Shown here: one piece after another, positions 33,346 through 44,615 of the stretch
Position numbering within the stretch: position 1 is the first letter of the stretch
Layout of the letters: each line of letters starts with the position of its first letter
Source of the DNA: Apodospora peruviana
Taxonomy: Eukaryota > Ascomycota > Sordariomycetes > Sordariales > Lasiosphaeriaceae
Reading direction: 5' to 3'
Length of the DNA: 64,000 bases
NCBI GenBank assembly: GCA_033439685.1
Contig: JAUEDM010000002.1
Location: forward strand, 992,001-1,056,000
Notes under the pieces: model-generated
Seen by the model: the letters and a program-made list of their open reading frames with translations, nothing else
Told to the model about the DNA's origin: nothing
The model's database searches: none
Made by a program: the position numbers and the translations under genes

Positions 33346-34218
33346 GCACAGCGAATTTCGGGGTTTTTATAGTATGCCAAGGACTCAGGTGAACAAGGGC
33401 TGTAAAAGGGTTCCCAAAGAGTTGGGATCGAATTTGGCCAAAAGTCGATAACTTTCTTGGCCGTTGACGCACCTCAGATACGGGGCCACGAGCATGATGA
33501 TCATCGCGTGTCACTGCAAGCAATCAACCCCGCCAAACGATCCAGAACCCTCTCCATTATCAGCTGTGGGCAGTGGGCACTGTTATCGGCCCCGCCTCAG
33601 TACCTACCTACCTACCTTACCTAGATACCTTGATGGCACTTCCGATGCCCCGATTTCATCACATCCTCCCGCTGCAGCACAAGTTGAACGAGCAGCTTTC
33701 TTTGTGAACGGCGGAGAATTTTCGTTAGCGCCTCCATCTCCAATAAGACCGGTACCCTCCCGTACGGACCCGTGCGATCCGCCAGTTTACTGAAGGCGGG
33801 GATGGCCCCTGTGGCCCGTGGGTTGCTTGGAACGGTCGGGCAACGACCAACCACGCGCTGCTCTGGCACGGGAGCCACTGACGTCGTGAGCTCTGCACGA
33901 CCGTAATCCGGGATCACGATTGACCTGGAAGGAGTGATCGACCCGACAAACAAGGGCCGAGTACCCTTCCAGCGCAGTGCTTCCCTCTCAACACACCACG
34001 AGGTCCTTAATGTCTCACTTTTACCTCGGAATATTCACCTGACTTTTGGTCGCAACCCGAATAATCAAAACACCCAAAGCAACAATTCAAGCATAATTGG
34101 CCAGCATCGATCTCGAGAGGGAGAGAGCTTCGCTATGAGCTGCAGAGCTACCGATAGCTGGACCAATAGCTTATAGCTAAACCACCTAATAAGACAGAAG
34201 CCGACGCCTGCCACTGAT
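33346..34218. promoter_or_regulatory. Divergent upstream region of the HAD and BRE4-like genes
   Basis: 873 bp. It contains a TACC tetranucleotide run at about 33601-33620 and no supported gene. Confidence 0.55.
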
Positions 34219-37200
34219 ATGAGCTCATCTGCGACATCACCGACGCCTTTGACCGGCCAATGGCCGCCGCAACGTCCGTCCAAGAGAAGCGTGCGTTTCT
34301 CTCGTCCCATCTTATAAGACACACGGACAGCCAGGTCAAATCCCATTGACCCTAACAAAGTCACACTCTAGAAACTTCGCAATGGCACTTTCATCGTACC
34401 CGGCACCGGCGAGCGCGCCCGGCGCCACTTCACCCTGCGCAGCCTGCTTCCGTCCAGTCAGACCGATGGCCCGGCCGGAGATCCCGAAGACCCGTCCTCC
34501 ATACTACATATCTTCGCCGCCGAACAGTCCATGTCGGACCGAGCGCACGCCGTGACGCACAACCTCAGGGCATCCGGTCTCCGGCTGGTGGAATGGCTCG
34601 GCTCTCCACAGGGCCGCGGCGTGCTCAAGTGCACGCTCGCCTACACGCTCGCCAGCCTGTTCACATTCTGGTCGCCGCTCTCCGACTTCCTCGGTAAGCC
34701 CGATGGCAAGCATGTTGTGGCGACCATTACGGTGTACTTCCACCCGGCGCGGACCGCGGGCAGCATGATCGAGGCGATTCTGGTCGCCATCGTGGCGGTG
34801 GCCTATGCGGAGACGGTGTCCATCCTGTCCATGTGCACCTCCGTCCTTGTAGGCGGAGTTTGGGGCATGGTGAGGCTCGCGCATGCCCTCGTGCTAGTAG
34901 TGTTCATCGGCGGGAGCTTTGGGTTTATTGGATGGATGAAGCAGCGGTTGAACAATCCGCTCGTGAACGTGGGCAGCACGCTCGCTTCGTTGGCCATCAT
35001 CGGTGTGGTCACCAAGGAGACAGCCGTACTGACCAATGTCTTTTCTAATCAGAAGCTCACGCAGATTTTCAAGATGCTGATTTGCGCCATCATGACCACT
35101 ACGACGGTAAATTTGCTTCTGTGGCGGGTCTCGGCTGTCGCCCTGCTGAGGCAGAGCATGACCAAGGCGTCGACAAGCTTGGGAGACATGTTGGCCATGG
35201 TCACGAGAGGATTTTTAAGCGGCTCGGAGGATGACATCTTGTCTGGCGAGTTTGCGACAGCCTCTGCGATGTATGCTGCGGTTTACCCGCAGCTAACTAA
35301 GAATTTGCGTGAGGCCAAATTTGAGCGGTATTTTGTCGGGTACGAGAAGCTCTACCAGCTGGATCGGGCTGTGGTCAAGTCTATGGAAACGTTGGCGCAA
35401 AGCATCGGTGGGCTGAGAAGCGCGGCCAACACGCAGTTCGCGCTGCTCAAGGAGGCGGTTGAGCCGGCATCGGGGACGCTCAGCCCGGGCAGGTCGCCCA
35501 TCTCCCCTACTTTGCAGAAGTCGATATCGTCGATGTTGAAGGGGAACAGGGATCGCTTCTTGGCCCTCTCGTCGATCGATGAGGCCTCGGAAGAGAGCAC
35601 GGAGGACGCGAGAGATCGGATCAGGGAGCGGAGGCTGTCTAGTGGCCCATCCACGAGTCTGCCGGCCTTTCGGCACCCGTCCGAAATCTTTGAACTGTTC
35701 ATCGCGCTGCTGGGGCCCTCGATGAAATCACTCGCCTACACGCTGTCCGAAGTGCTGCGGGAGCCGCCGTTCGGATCGGCACCCGGGTACGCGATCACGG
35801 TCAACGACCATTTTCGGCAGAGTCTCACGGATGCGCTCGGCTTGTTCAATACCGCGAGGGCTAGTGCCCTACAGGAGTTGTACAGGCACCTGGAGTTTGG
35901 GCGAGCCAAGTCGGAGAAGATCCAGGCGGATTTTGAGGAGGTCGCGGCCGCGTGTGGGCACTTCAGTTTTAGTCTGCAGGCGTTTGGGGAGGAGATGCAG
36001 AAGTACCTGGACGTGTTGGATGACTTGAAGTACGCGAGCGAGCACAAGGTCAGGAGTTGGCACTGGATGCGATGGTGGCGGCCGTTGAATCACCACTCGC
36101 GAAAGCTTCCGGCGTTGCCGTATGACTCTTCATATTTCTCAGCAACTGGCCACGAGGAGACGGAAAGCTTGATCAAGCCGATTAAAAAGACTGCGATCCC
36201 ACGCGGGATTCCGGATGTAATTCTTGAGAGACGGGATACCTATGCCTGGCAGCAGGCACCGGGTTCGAGTAAGGTTGTGGCGACATTATCGCAGCGGCTG
36301 CTCCGGTTGCTGAGGAAGATCGCGAGGGATGATGGTAAGTTTATCCTCGTCGATCATAATAAGAGTAGCATGAAACAGGACTGAAGCGCTGACATATGTA
36401 CACCAGTACGATTCGGCTTGAAGGTCGGCATCGGGGCTACTCTCTGGGCCATGTTTGCCTTCATTCCCCAGACGAGGGACACTTACCAGCACTGGAGAGG
36501 TGAATGGGGACTCCTGTCGTTCATGATCGTGTGCTCCATGACGGTTGGCGCGGCAAACACGACCGGGATGGCGAGGTTTATGGGCACCATCATCGGGGCG
36601 GGGGCATCCTTTGTCAACTGGACGGTTACCCAGGGCAACGCCATCGGTCTCCTGTTTCTGGGCTGGCTGATCGCCTTCTGGAGCTTCTGGATGATCCTCG
36701 CGCGTGGCAAGGCTCCTTTCGGTCGTATAACGCTGCTGGCTTACAACGTATCGACCTTGTACGCGTACAGCCTGTCGCAGAAGGTGGAGGATGATGACGA
36801 CGACGAAGGTGGCACGCACCCCATTATTGGAGAGATTGTGCGTCATCGCTTCATCGCCGTCACGGCGGGCATCATGTGGGGTCTGATCGTTTGCCGTCTG
36901 ATTTGGCCCATCTCGGCGCGCAGGAAGTTCAAGGAAGGGCTGAGCATGCTCTACCTCCAGATGGGCCTGATCTGGAAGCGAGGTCCCTTGGCGATTCTGT
37001 TGCGGAGCGACTGCAGCCGCTCGTACCTGAAGTCGGGGGAACAGACGGCTCTGCTCAAATACGCGACGCGGCTGGATGCGCTCCGAGACAGCGCGTCGTC
37101 CGAGTTTGAGCTCCGGGGCCCGTTTCCGTCGGAGAAGACGGCCAGGATCATGAAGTGCACCCATCGGTTGTTGGATGCGTTCCACGCCATGTCGCTGGTC

Positions 37201-37677
37201 ACGCAGCGGAGGGGCCACCTGACCGAGGGCGAACGGGCGCTCCTGCTGTTCACGGCGGACGAGCGGGCGCTGCTGTGCGACCGGATCTGTCACGTTTTTC
37301 AGGTGCTCGCGTCGTCGCTGATGCTGGAGTATCCGCTCACGGACGCAGTTCCGAGCGTGGTGGGACCGAGGGATCAGTTGCTTGGAAAGATCTTTCAGTT
37401 TCGTAAGGAGCATGCGGTTGTGCCGCCTTTGCTGATGGATGTTGGTAGCAGTAGTGGGGAGACTACTGGTGGGGGAAATGGAAATAGTACTGCGGTTACT
37501 GCTGGTGGCGGTTTGGGCACGTTGGCAAAGGTACCTGCCGAGGAGAAGGATTATGCGCTGCTGTACGCCTATGCTCTTGTCACAGGGCAGGTAGCGGAGG
37601 AGCTGCGGGTGGTGGCCAAGGAGATAGAGGAATTGTTTGGGCGGTTGGATGTACAGTCTTCCTTGTTGTTACAATGA
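34219..37677 (+). CDS. Bre4-like multi-pass membrane protein (DUF2421/FUSC-type)
   Basis: Three exons: 34219-34290, 34372-36334 and 36407-37677 (introns 81 bp, GTGCGT...CTCTAG with CCTAAC branch, and 72 bp, GTAAGT...ACCAG), giving 1101 residues. The spliced start reads MSSSATSPTPLTGQWPPQRP, then SKRSKLRNGTFIVPGTGERA and HFTLRSLLP. Two membrane bundles lie at about 105-280 and 680-860, each with the family layout; KHVVATITVYFHPARTAGSM is the first conserved block and WGLLSFMIVCSMTVGAANTT begins the second. Between them and after them are long cytosolic helical regions. Relatives include yeast Bre4 (brefeldin A sensitivity) and, more distantly, aromatic-acid and aluminium-activated anion exporters. 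Transported substrate and membrane location are unknown. Exon 1 rests on splice logic and the N-terminal pattern, so it is less certain than the rest. Confidence 0.85.
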
Positions 37678-38087
37678 TATCCCACTGTTTTTTTCGGTAT
37701 GTTAATTTGGCGGGCTGGCTGTGGTACATTGGCTATCATTTGTAGCTGCTGTGTCATTAGGGGTACATGGTTATGACAACTCTCTACGAGCTGGTCTGGA
37801 AAGCATCATATGGGTAAGGGTACGGTATTGGTTGGAACTTGGAACCGGAAAAGGAACTTGGCAATGGAGGATAAGGGGGTGGTCAGTCGGTTTATTGGCT
37901 TTACGAATACGGGTGGAAACGTTCTTAGGGTAGCAGAGTGTTGATAGCTACCTTTGTAAGTTCCTGAGTGCTATCGTAGCGTGTAGCTTGAAGGCTAATT
38001 GTCTCACCATCATAAGGACCTGGCATGTTTAGGTGGACTGCCTCTCTCATAAATACCTTACTCCGTATGTATTCCATATTCGTAGAG
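37678..38087. other. Short convergent intergenic gap with dispersed repeat
   Basis: 410 bp between the stops of the BRE4-like and CMD-like genes. It holds copy 2 of the dispersed repeat and a TACTCCGT motif near 38060. No gene. Confidence 0.65.
37963..38026. repeat. Dispersed repeat, copy 2
   Basis: CCTGAGTG at 37963-37970 and a 37-base block at 37990-38026 nearly identical to 17411-17448 (one indel, one substitution), in the same order and orientation. The sequence between the two blocks is longer and diverged here. TACTCCGT lies downstream of the block here and upstream in copy 1. I do not recognise a named element. Confidence 0.8.
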
Positions 38088-38876
38088 CTAGTGAGCAGCA
38101 GCAGCATCTGGTCCAAGTCCATTCTTCTCGCCCACTGTGTTTGTTACTATTAGTTCCGGAAAAAAACACCCAAGAGAGAAAAGGGGGTGTTTTGGGTAAC
38201 TCTTACCATCCAGAGCGACCAGGAACCGGCTCACGCAGTTGTAACACGCAACCTAAACCATCATCATCACGTTGTCAGTAAAACCAGAGCCGTCCACTTC
38301 TCATTGTTGTCTGGACTTGGGATTCACTCCAACAAAAAAAGACTACCTCCTCCATAGATATTCGAGACAAAAAAGACTCACAGTAGCCGTAATCTCCACC
38401 ACCTCCCTCTCATCAAAAAGCTTTCTCAGGTATGCAAACGTTTCGTCCTTGACCTGTACGTGTCTGGTCATCTCGTCGGCGTAGCACAGCACAACCCACT
38501 GCTTCTCCGTCAACCCCTCCGGTCTTTCGTCGGAGGACAGCGCAAACCCACCCTCGCGCTTGACGACCTCCATGCCGGTCTTGCTGACACCGCCCTGCTC
38601 CGCCAGCGGGGCGTGGTGCATCCATTCGTACCAGGCGCGGTTGACGACAGCCACGCGAGAGATGGCGATCTCGCGCAGGTCCGCCGGGACGGTCGTCTGC
38701 GTGCGGACCGCGCCGAGGAACGAGTTCCACCCGTCTGCTACCGGCGGGGAGTGTAAGAGGGTCAGGTCGAGCGGTTGGAGGGGCCGGGGCGCGCGGCGGG
38801 CGGCGATGCGCTCGACTATGGCGGCCTCGGCTGGGGAGGAAGGGGTGGGCGGGTTAGGAGTGTAGGGGAGGCGCAT
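38088..38876 (-). CDS. Carboxymuconolactone decarboxylase-like (AhpD-fold) protein
   Basis: Three exons: 38876-38382, 38252-38207 and 38134-38088 (introns 129 and 72 bp, GTGAGT...TTTAG and GTAAGA...CACAG), giving 195 residues. The pattern DLREIAISRVAVVNRAWYEW, MHHAPLAEQGG, LTEKQWVVLCYADEMTRHVQ and EVVEITATVACYNC with FLVALDVGE is that of fungal AhpD-fold/CMD proteins. The WYEWMHH block carries the conserved Glu-His pair. Such proteins are often annotated as decarboxylases or peroxidase-like, but the biochemical role of this fungal group is not established. A CxxC (CYNC) sits in the second conserved helix (see findings). The gene is convergent with the BRE4-like gene. Confidence 0.85.
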
Positions 38877-39727
38877 TTTGGATGGGGTTGTGGTGGTGAT
38901 GGTGCGTTTTATTAGGAGTGAGGGTGCTGTTGTCGGTTTGCTATGGTGGTGTCTATAAAGTTGTACACGTAAGTTTGGAACTAGAGATAGGTACTAGAAT
39001 TAGAGCGTGAGATGTTTGAGCTTGTCAAGGAAGGTCTATTCCTTTTGACTCAAAAGAATGATAGATCACCAGGGCAATGGAGGTAACTTACAGCATTCCT
39101 CTCAAACCATATACTTGGTATCTCGGTTTCAATGGACGAGACACGAAGTTAGACATTCTGTGAGAGGTAAATTCATCTTGTAAATCACCTCGTGTTCATA
39201 TACGCTCGGTAGTCCGTCATATCCCGTAACTGGTCTCTACCTTGGCCGTTCCGGTGCCGGTTGGCCGGAAGCTTATGCGGGGCGGCGTCTCCGCTTCGGG
39301 AGCATGCTTCGGCAAAAGGCAAACCCGCGATAGAGTCTTGATATTAGTAATCCTCTCTCTCTCTTGGGATACCTATAGAACTCAAAGTCGTCCAGTATTT
39401 ATCTAGCTGATGACTGAGAATCCATCAAACCCATCATCACCGGCAAAACAGCCCAGGGATGATATTTCAAGACAATTTAGAACCAAAAGTCTGAAGTCCT
39501 GGTAGACGACAATCATCATGCTCTCATATCTTCAAAAAAAACTAAAAGAAACTATACCAACCCCTAGCCTTATGATCATCAATATTACTCGGTACGGCAG
39601 CAGTTGTTTTCTAAACCCCAACTTTCCCTTCAAAGTGAAACAACCCGCTATGCTCAAACAAACCAGAACAAATATGAACCTCTCCACATCCATATACCCA
39701 GAAACATCGAATCCCCCTTTCAACATA
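38877..39727. other. Intergenic region, no gene seen
   Basis: 851 bp comprising the CMD-like gene promoter side and the DPB2 3' flank. It is AT-richer from 39,400. No motif recognised. Confidence 0.6.
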
Positions 39728-42356
39728 TCAGAAAGTGCACTCCCTCAACTTCCCGCCTGGTGTTCCCCCACCGCCGGGCAGAGTCCCAGCAATATCATAT
39801 TCGACCCACCTCGCGGCCCCCTTCTTCCCGGGAACCAACAGACTGCCGGGGTTCATGACATGGCAGCCTTCGTAGGTGACACAAAACGCCGGAGCCGTGG
39901 TATCGACCAGCACCACGGCCGTGGGCAGCGGGTACAGGTACAGACTCGACGCAAAATCCCAGTGCACCGGCCGGATCGACTGCCGGAACGGCGCCAGATA
40001 GCCCTGGTCCAGCAGCGTCTTGACCACTTTCCTTGCCGCCTGGACGTCATAGGGCACACCATCCTGCACTCCGGCGGAATCGGCGTTGTTTCTATTGACA
40101 GTCAGTTTCGCCGCCGGTGGTTGTGTATCGTTGTCGTCGAGATCCATCGTGTCGTCGTCATCTTCAGGCGGAGATGCCGCCGAAATAGCACCGCTCATGG
40201 TCACATCTTCCGCAGCATCCGCACCACCACCATTCCCATCTCTTCTCTTTGCTGTTTTACCGGAATTCTTCAACCGGACAGTACTCCTCCTCAGTCGGGC
40301 GCTCATATCGTCCCGCAGCACCACAATCTCGTTGACAGGGCCAAAAGCCGTCACCCTGCTTGGATTCGTCGTCCAGACCGCTTCTCCTCCATTCTGAGTG
40401 ATGCCCTTTTCCGCGTTCGCGGCATTGAACACCCTCCGAATCCGACTAGTAAACACCTCCGGCACCGGCTTCCGCGGCAAGGGAACCGCCGCCCCAGCAG
40501 TAAAACTCGACGTCCACCCGTCATTATCCCCGGGAACGAACACAAACGTCGCCGTCGTGAGCAGCGACGGATAATCCGCCAGCGTCAATGCCAGCCCATC
40601 AAAGTATTCCTTGTACTCGATACTCCCGCCGCTGCCCCCACGCGCCATGACCGCGTGCGACGTAAAGTTTCCCGTCAGCACAAACGTCATGGGCGTGGTG
40701 CCCTCCGCGTCCGTCGCGTACAGTCCTAATATCTTCCGAAGGGCTTGCAACGTGCGTGCCTGGTCGAGGTTCAGTTCCCCAATGATGACCATCCTTCCCC
40801 TCCCGCCACCGAACCCATCTGAGGCAGCAGCAGTAGAATATGGATCAGTCCCCAAAGAGGGTTGACGCAGTAACCTGGCTTCAAGCTTTCGCATCCTTGA
40901 CCCAACCGCGCGCTCGCTCCCCACCCCCAAGAAATCAATCCATCCGAATCCGCCGCCAATTGTGTGGTCGGCACCGCTCCCATCTGGCCCCGACACGCCC
41001 AGCGTCGCTCTCCTCTTCTCGCAAGGCGGCTGCCCGATAAAGAATCCTTGGAACCGACCACCGATGGTCCCGCCGACACCGCTGCTCCCGGACAGCCCCT
41101 TGCCGGTGGATTCCTCCTCTTCCTCGTAGATACCATCAATCAGCACAATCATGCCGGGCGTGAACCACGCCGAGTCGTCGGGGATTGCAACCGCTTGCGT
41201 TAAATCTAGCGTAATGGTGCCCGTCAAATCGCTAATGGCCAGGTTGCCGGTCGGCAAGATGACGAGCATGCCGAGGAGCATATGGTTACTCCCGTGGCGG
41301 CCGAGGAGGTTGGCGATGGGAGTGATCTTGTGGGAGATCATACTTGTAGAAATAGAGGAGGTGCGTTTGGCGCGCGCGCCGGCGACGGCGGAGGTCTGGA
41401 AGGATTCGTTCCGCAGGAGACGCTGGTGGATCACGTTGAACCTGTTGCGGAAGACTTCTGTTTTGTGGGAGGCGGGCGGGAGGAGGGATGGTTTGGACAT
41501 GTCTCTGTGTCAGTCATCGTGTTAGTCTCACAGGGCGGCAAGCGTAAGGAATATGGGTTCGGTTCGGACGTTACCTGTCAAAGTGTTTCTTGGCGACATT
41601 GTACGTAAATCGTGGCTGGTCAAACGCGTGTATGACCTTCAACCATCCCCTTGGATCGGAAAGCGTCTCGTCGTCCGGCTCCTCTGCCGTGGTTAGACCA
41701 GACATACCAAAGCTAGACTGGCTATCCTCCCGAGAGAGGTTCGACGCCGGCCGCAACCCTAGCCGGGTCTTCGCGTGGTCCGCATCCTGGGTTGGCTCCA
41801 GCAGAAGACTATTCTGCCGGCTCAGCCCACCGCCGCCGCGAGGCCCCGTTAAAATCTTGCCGCCGCTCATGTTCCCCTCGAGTGTCTTGAGGATGTCTTT
41901 GAGCTCAGTGCTGCCGCCGTCGACAATGACGCCGCCATTGCGGTTCTTCCAGCTCCGCGCGACCTCCTCAAGAACCTTTTCGGCAAGACCTTCCTCCCGC
42001 CATCCCGAGCCGCACTGTCTTCCGATAAAAGTGGCTAGTTCTTGCAAGGCGGAGGAGGTCAATGTAAGGCTGTGTTTCTTGGTGAAGGTGCGAAAGGCGA
42101 GCGGTCGAAGGGTGGCAGGCGGGAGGATGATGGGGAGCACAACGGCTTTGGACGGTACCGGGGCGTTGAAGGGTTTGAGCGGATGTGCTGGTGTCGCGAA
42201 GGCGGGCGAGGAAGAAGGGATCGCGCTCGACGGGGCGAGGTTCTTGGGCGCGAAGAAGGGGGCCGCGGGTGGCTTTGGTCTCCTGGCTGCTGGTCTCTCT
42301 TCGGGGTTCTGGGGCGTTTTATGGGGAGTCTTACGAGGACTCCCTATGGAAATCAT
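39728..42356 (-). CDS. DPB2: DNA polymerase epsilon subunit B (Dpb2)
   Basis: Two exons: 42356-41575 and 41504-39728, with a 70-bp intron (donor GTAACG, CTGAC branch, acceptor CACAG), giving 852 residues. The N-terminal helical domain (LRPLAFRTFTKKHSLTLTSS and ALQELATFIGRQCGSGW) is typical of Dpb2/POLE2. The region after the intron contains the OB fold (ITPIANLLGRHGSNHMLLGM) and the inactive calcineurin-like phosphoesterase domain (MVIIGELNLDQARTLQALRK; TFVLTGNFTS; FVFVPGDNDGW; NPSRVTAFGPVNEIVVLRDD). Active-site metal ligands are not expected in this family. It is the essential structural subunit of the leading-strand polymerase and contacts GINS through its N-terminus. A Gly/Ser-rich loop and an Asp-rich linker interrupt conserved blocks. 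The gene is divergent from the small mitochondrial gene over 389 bp. Confidence 0.93.
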
Positions 42357-42745
42357 TTTGACTACTTTTTGACCAGAAATGAGGTTGTTGGAGTTCGGGT
42401 TTGCGTTTGTCTTTCTGGTCGTCCTGGCTAGGTAAATTCGATCTGTAACCGTACTGGTAGTTGCAAGCGCGTAAATTGAGTAGAAGTCGCGTCGGGACGC
42501 GTGTAGCGGGGCACCCGCACAAAGTGCTGTGGGAACACAGATGCTACAGGGGTCCCTGGTCCCTGGTCCCTGGGTCTGCTCCTGGTGTGGCATCGTTGAC
42601 TTGCCGACGGCAGTGCGCCTCAGATCATAGATGCAAGCATGACGGCATTTGCAGCTACCAATTCCAATGTTTGTGCAAAACACCGAATTGAATTCCGTGA
42701 CAACTTCAATCCCACTAGAGAACTTGAACACCCAGTTCAAGAACC
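42357..42745. promoter_or_regulatory. Compact bidirectional promoter of DPB2 and the small mitochondrial protein gene
   Basis: 389 bp between divergent ATGs. It includes a GGTCCCTG triplication at about 42550-42575 (gggtccctggtccctggtcc). I did not find a clear MluI-type (ACGCGT) cell-cycle box beyond an ACGCGT-like GACGCGTG at about 42495. Confidence 0.5.
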
Positions 42746-43532
42746 ATGTTTGCTTCGCGCTTCCGCGTGGTTCCACAGCTGCGAAGCAGCGCTGTCCGAC
42801 TAGTATCGACATTACACTCCAACCCAAGCATTGCAAGTTCCCTCTCTCCCCTATAGTCGAAGCTAAAGCCCGAAAGCTGTTGTCTAACAACAGTTCGCAG
42901 AAAGTCTTTCCACATCCGCAGCAACCAAACAGCTACCTGCTCTCCCTCCTCGAGACAGTACCCCCAAATCCGACCCTCGCAATAGGCAGCACGACAGCCG
43001 TCCCGCCCACCCCAAACTCGTTCCGCGAGAACCTCCACTTCCTATCGATCCTCAACGACGTGCTCGCAAAGCACGCCAGCAACGACCCGGGCCTCCAATC
43101 CCAAGCACAAGCGCTTGCTTCCCCGGGAGGATTCACCTTCATCCAGGCGCGCAATCAAAGAGGCACCGGGACCGGCGGCGCGGGAGGAGCCAGCGCCGAG
43201 GGTGGACCGGGCGGTGCCGGTGTTGGAGGATGGGTCCATCTGAGCGATGCACGGAATCCCCCTGATTTCGGAAGGATAGCATGGCCAGAGGACATTTTAG
43301 GTAGTGTCGAGGTTGACGGGAGTGGCAAGATTATTGGTAACTATCAGCCGAGTGGGACATACCGGATCGTGACCAACGAGGGGATGTAAGTTTGACTTTC
43401 TTTTCTCCTTCCGCTATCTCAAGGCCTTACCCCGCTAACTGACTGAATTTCTTTCTGGATAGACTCGGACTAAGCCCCTTCTTGCGAGAGAAGCTAACAG
43501 ATAGGCTGAAGGAGGAAGAGGCAAAGGCATGA
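42746..43532 (+). CDS. Small probable mitochondrial protein, fungal family
   Basis: Proposed exons: 42746-42802, 42901-43385 and 43463-43532 (introns 98 bp, GTATCG...TCGCAG with a CTAAC 13 bases before the acceptor, and 77 bp, GTAAGT...GATAG), giving 203 residues. Exon 1 reads MFASRFRVVPQLRSSAVRL, a textbook mitochondrial presequence. The mature part has PNSYLLSLLETVPPNPTLAI, NSFRENLHFLSILNDVLAKH, a Gly-rich linker (GTGGAGGASAEGGPGGAGVG), WVHLSDARNPPDFGRIAWPE and DILGSVEVDGSGKIIGNYQP, ending in ILGLSPFLREKLTDRLKEEE. The last two blocks look strongly conserved in filamentous fungi as I recall them, but I know no function. The first intron is inferred; the in-frame sequence upstream of 42901 lacks a good ATG and has a weak N-terminus. 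Confidence 0.7.
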
Positions 43533-44615
43533 TGGACTTTGTGTATTCTGTGGAATCTATGATTAAAATCGCTGTACAATAGGCGTGTATAATGAGATAT
43601 GCTATGATTATGTTGGTCATGAGCTTCTATTGTTTTGGGGGGAGGCTAAAACTGCACTGCTGAACAGTAACGCTGTAGAGGCCGTATCTTCTGTCTCAAA
43701 ACAATACCTGCCTCCCTAATCTAGCTAAGGTAATTAACTCGTCGAAATTCGCAGTAGGCAGCTCCCTCACAAGCAAGAATAAAAGAATAGACACCAATAA
43801 TCTTAAACCACTTCAGCGAGTTAGGTAGGTAGGTATGTAGCTACCAATGACGACTAGTTACCAACATTCAAGGATCTACATCCCATCTTCTCTTTCGCTA
43901 GCCTCAGTTCCCTCTTCCACAGCCGGTCTCACATAACTACCTAAGGTACCTAATCTCCCAAAAGATCCGACTTCATAGTCGAAGACCAATATCTATCCAT
44001 GATGTTAAGCGTCCTTTATATCTCGCCTTGTCCGTCTCTCTCTCTCTGTGTGTGTGCTTTTTGGCCCTACATCCATCCCATCTCACCCATCCTCCACCAA
44101 TCATCGTCCAATGTTATGGGCATCAAAACGCTCTATATATACCCAGATAGCAGCGTACGAGAGACAGCCATATTTCCAGTGTGCAGGCCATGTTGCCCGT
44201 TTATTTTCCTCTGCCAGCCATGTCATCCATGCCCCCTGCCAAGCGTCCAATAGTTAAATAAAAGCGAATACACAAAGAGAACTTTTCATACGACGAACAA
44301 AACCGGCTGGCTAACGAAAACAAGAAGAAAAAAAGGTGTTAAATAAAAGGTTATAGTATGCAGTCATCCGCAAAAGAAAATAGACAATAACAAGCCCTAG
44401 ACAAGACACACACACGCCACGCCACGCCGTGGGAGAATATAACAAGACACAAGAAGAAGAAATGAAATCCGAAAAACGCCACGCCATACGGATGCGCTCT
44501 GCCTGTTTCAAGCCAAAAATTTCAAATAACCCTGACCATCAATGTCAACAAAACACACCCATCCCAAGAGACAGGCAAAGTCAAAGCAACTGACTGGTCA
44601 ATCAGCCAAAAAGCC
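43533..44615. other. Intergenic region between convergent gene ends
   Basis: 1.08 kb of 3' flanks. It contains TAGG repeats at about 43822-43836, AGGTACCT at 43944-43951 and a CT/GT dinucleotide tract at about 44035-44055. No supported gene. Confidence 0.6.
44035..44056. repeat. (TC)n(TG)n dinucleotide tract
   Basis: A short pure CT run changes directly into a pure GT run. It is intergenic. Confidence 0.85.

Noticed and set aside
36286..37413. 375-codon minus-strand frame opposite the BRE4-like gene
   Set aside because: It lies fully antisense to a well-supported exon; its composition is a codon-bias shadow with no domain.
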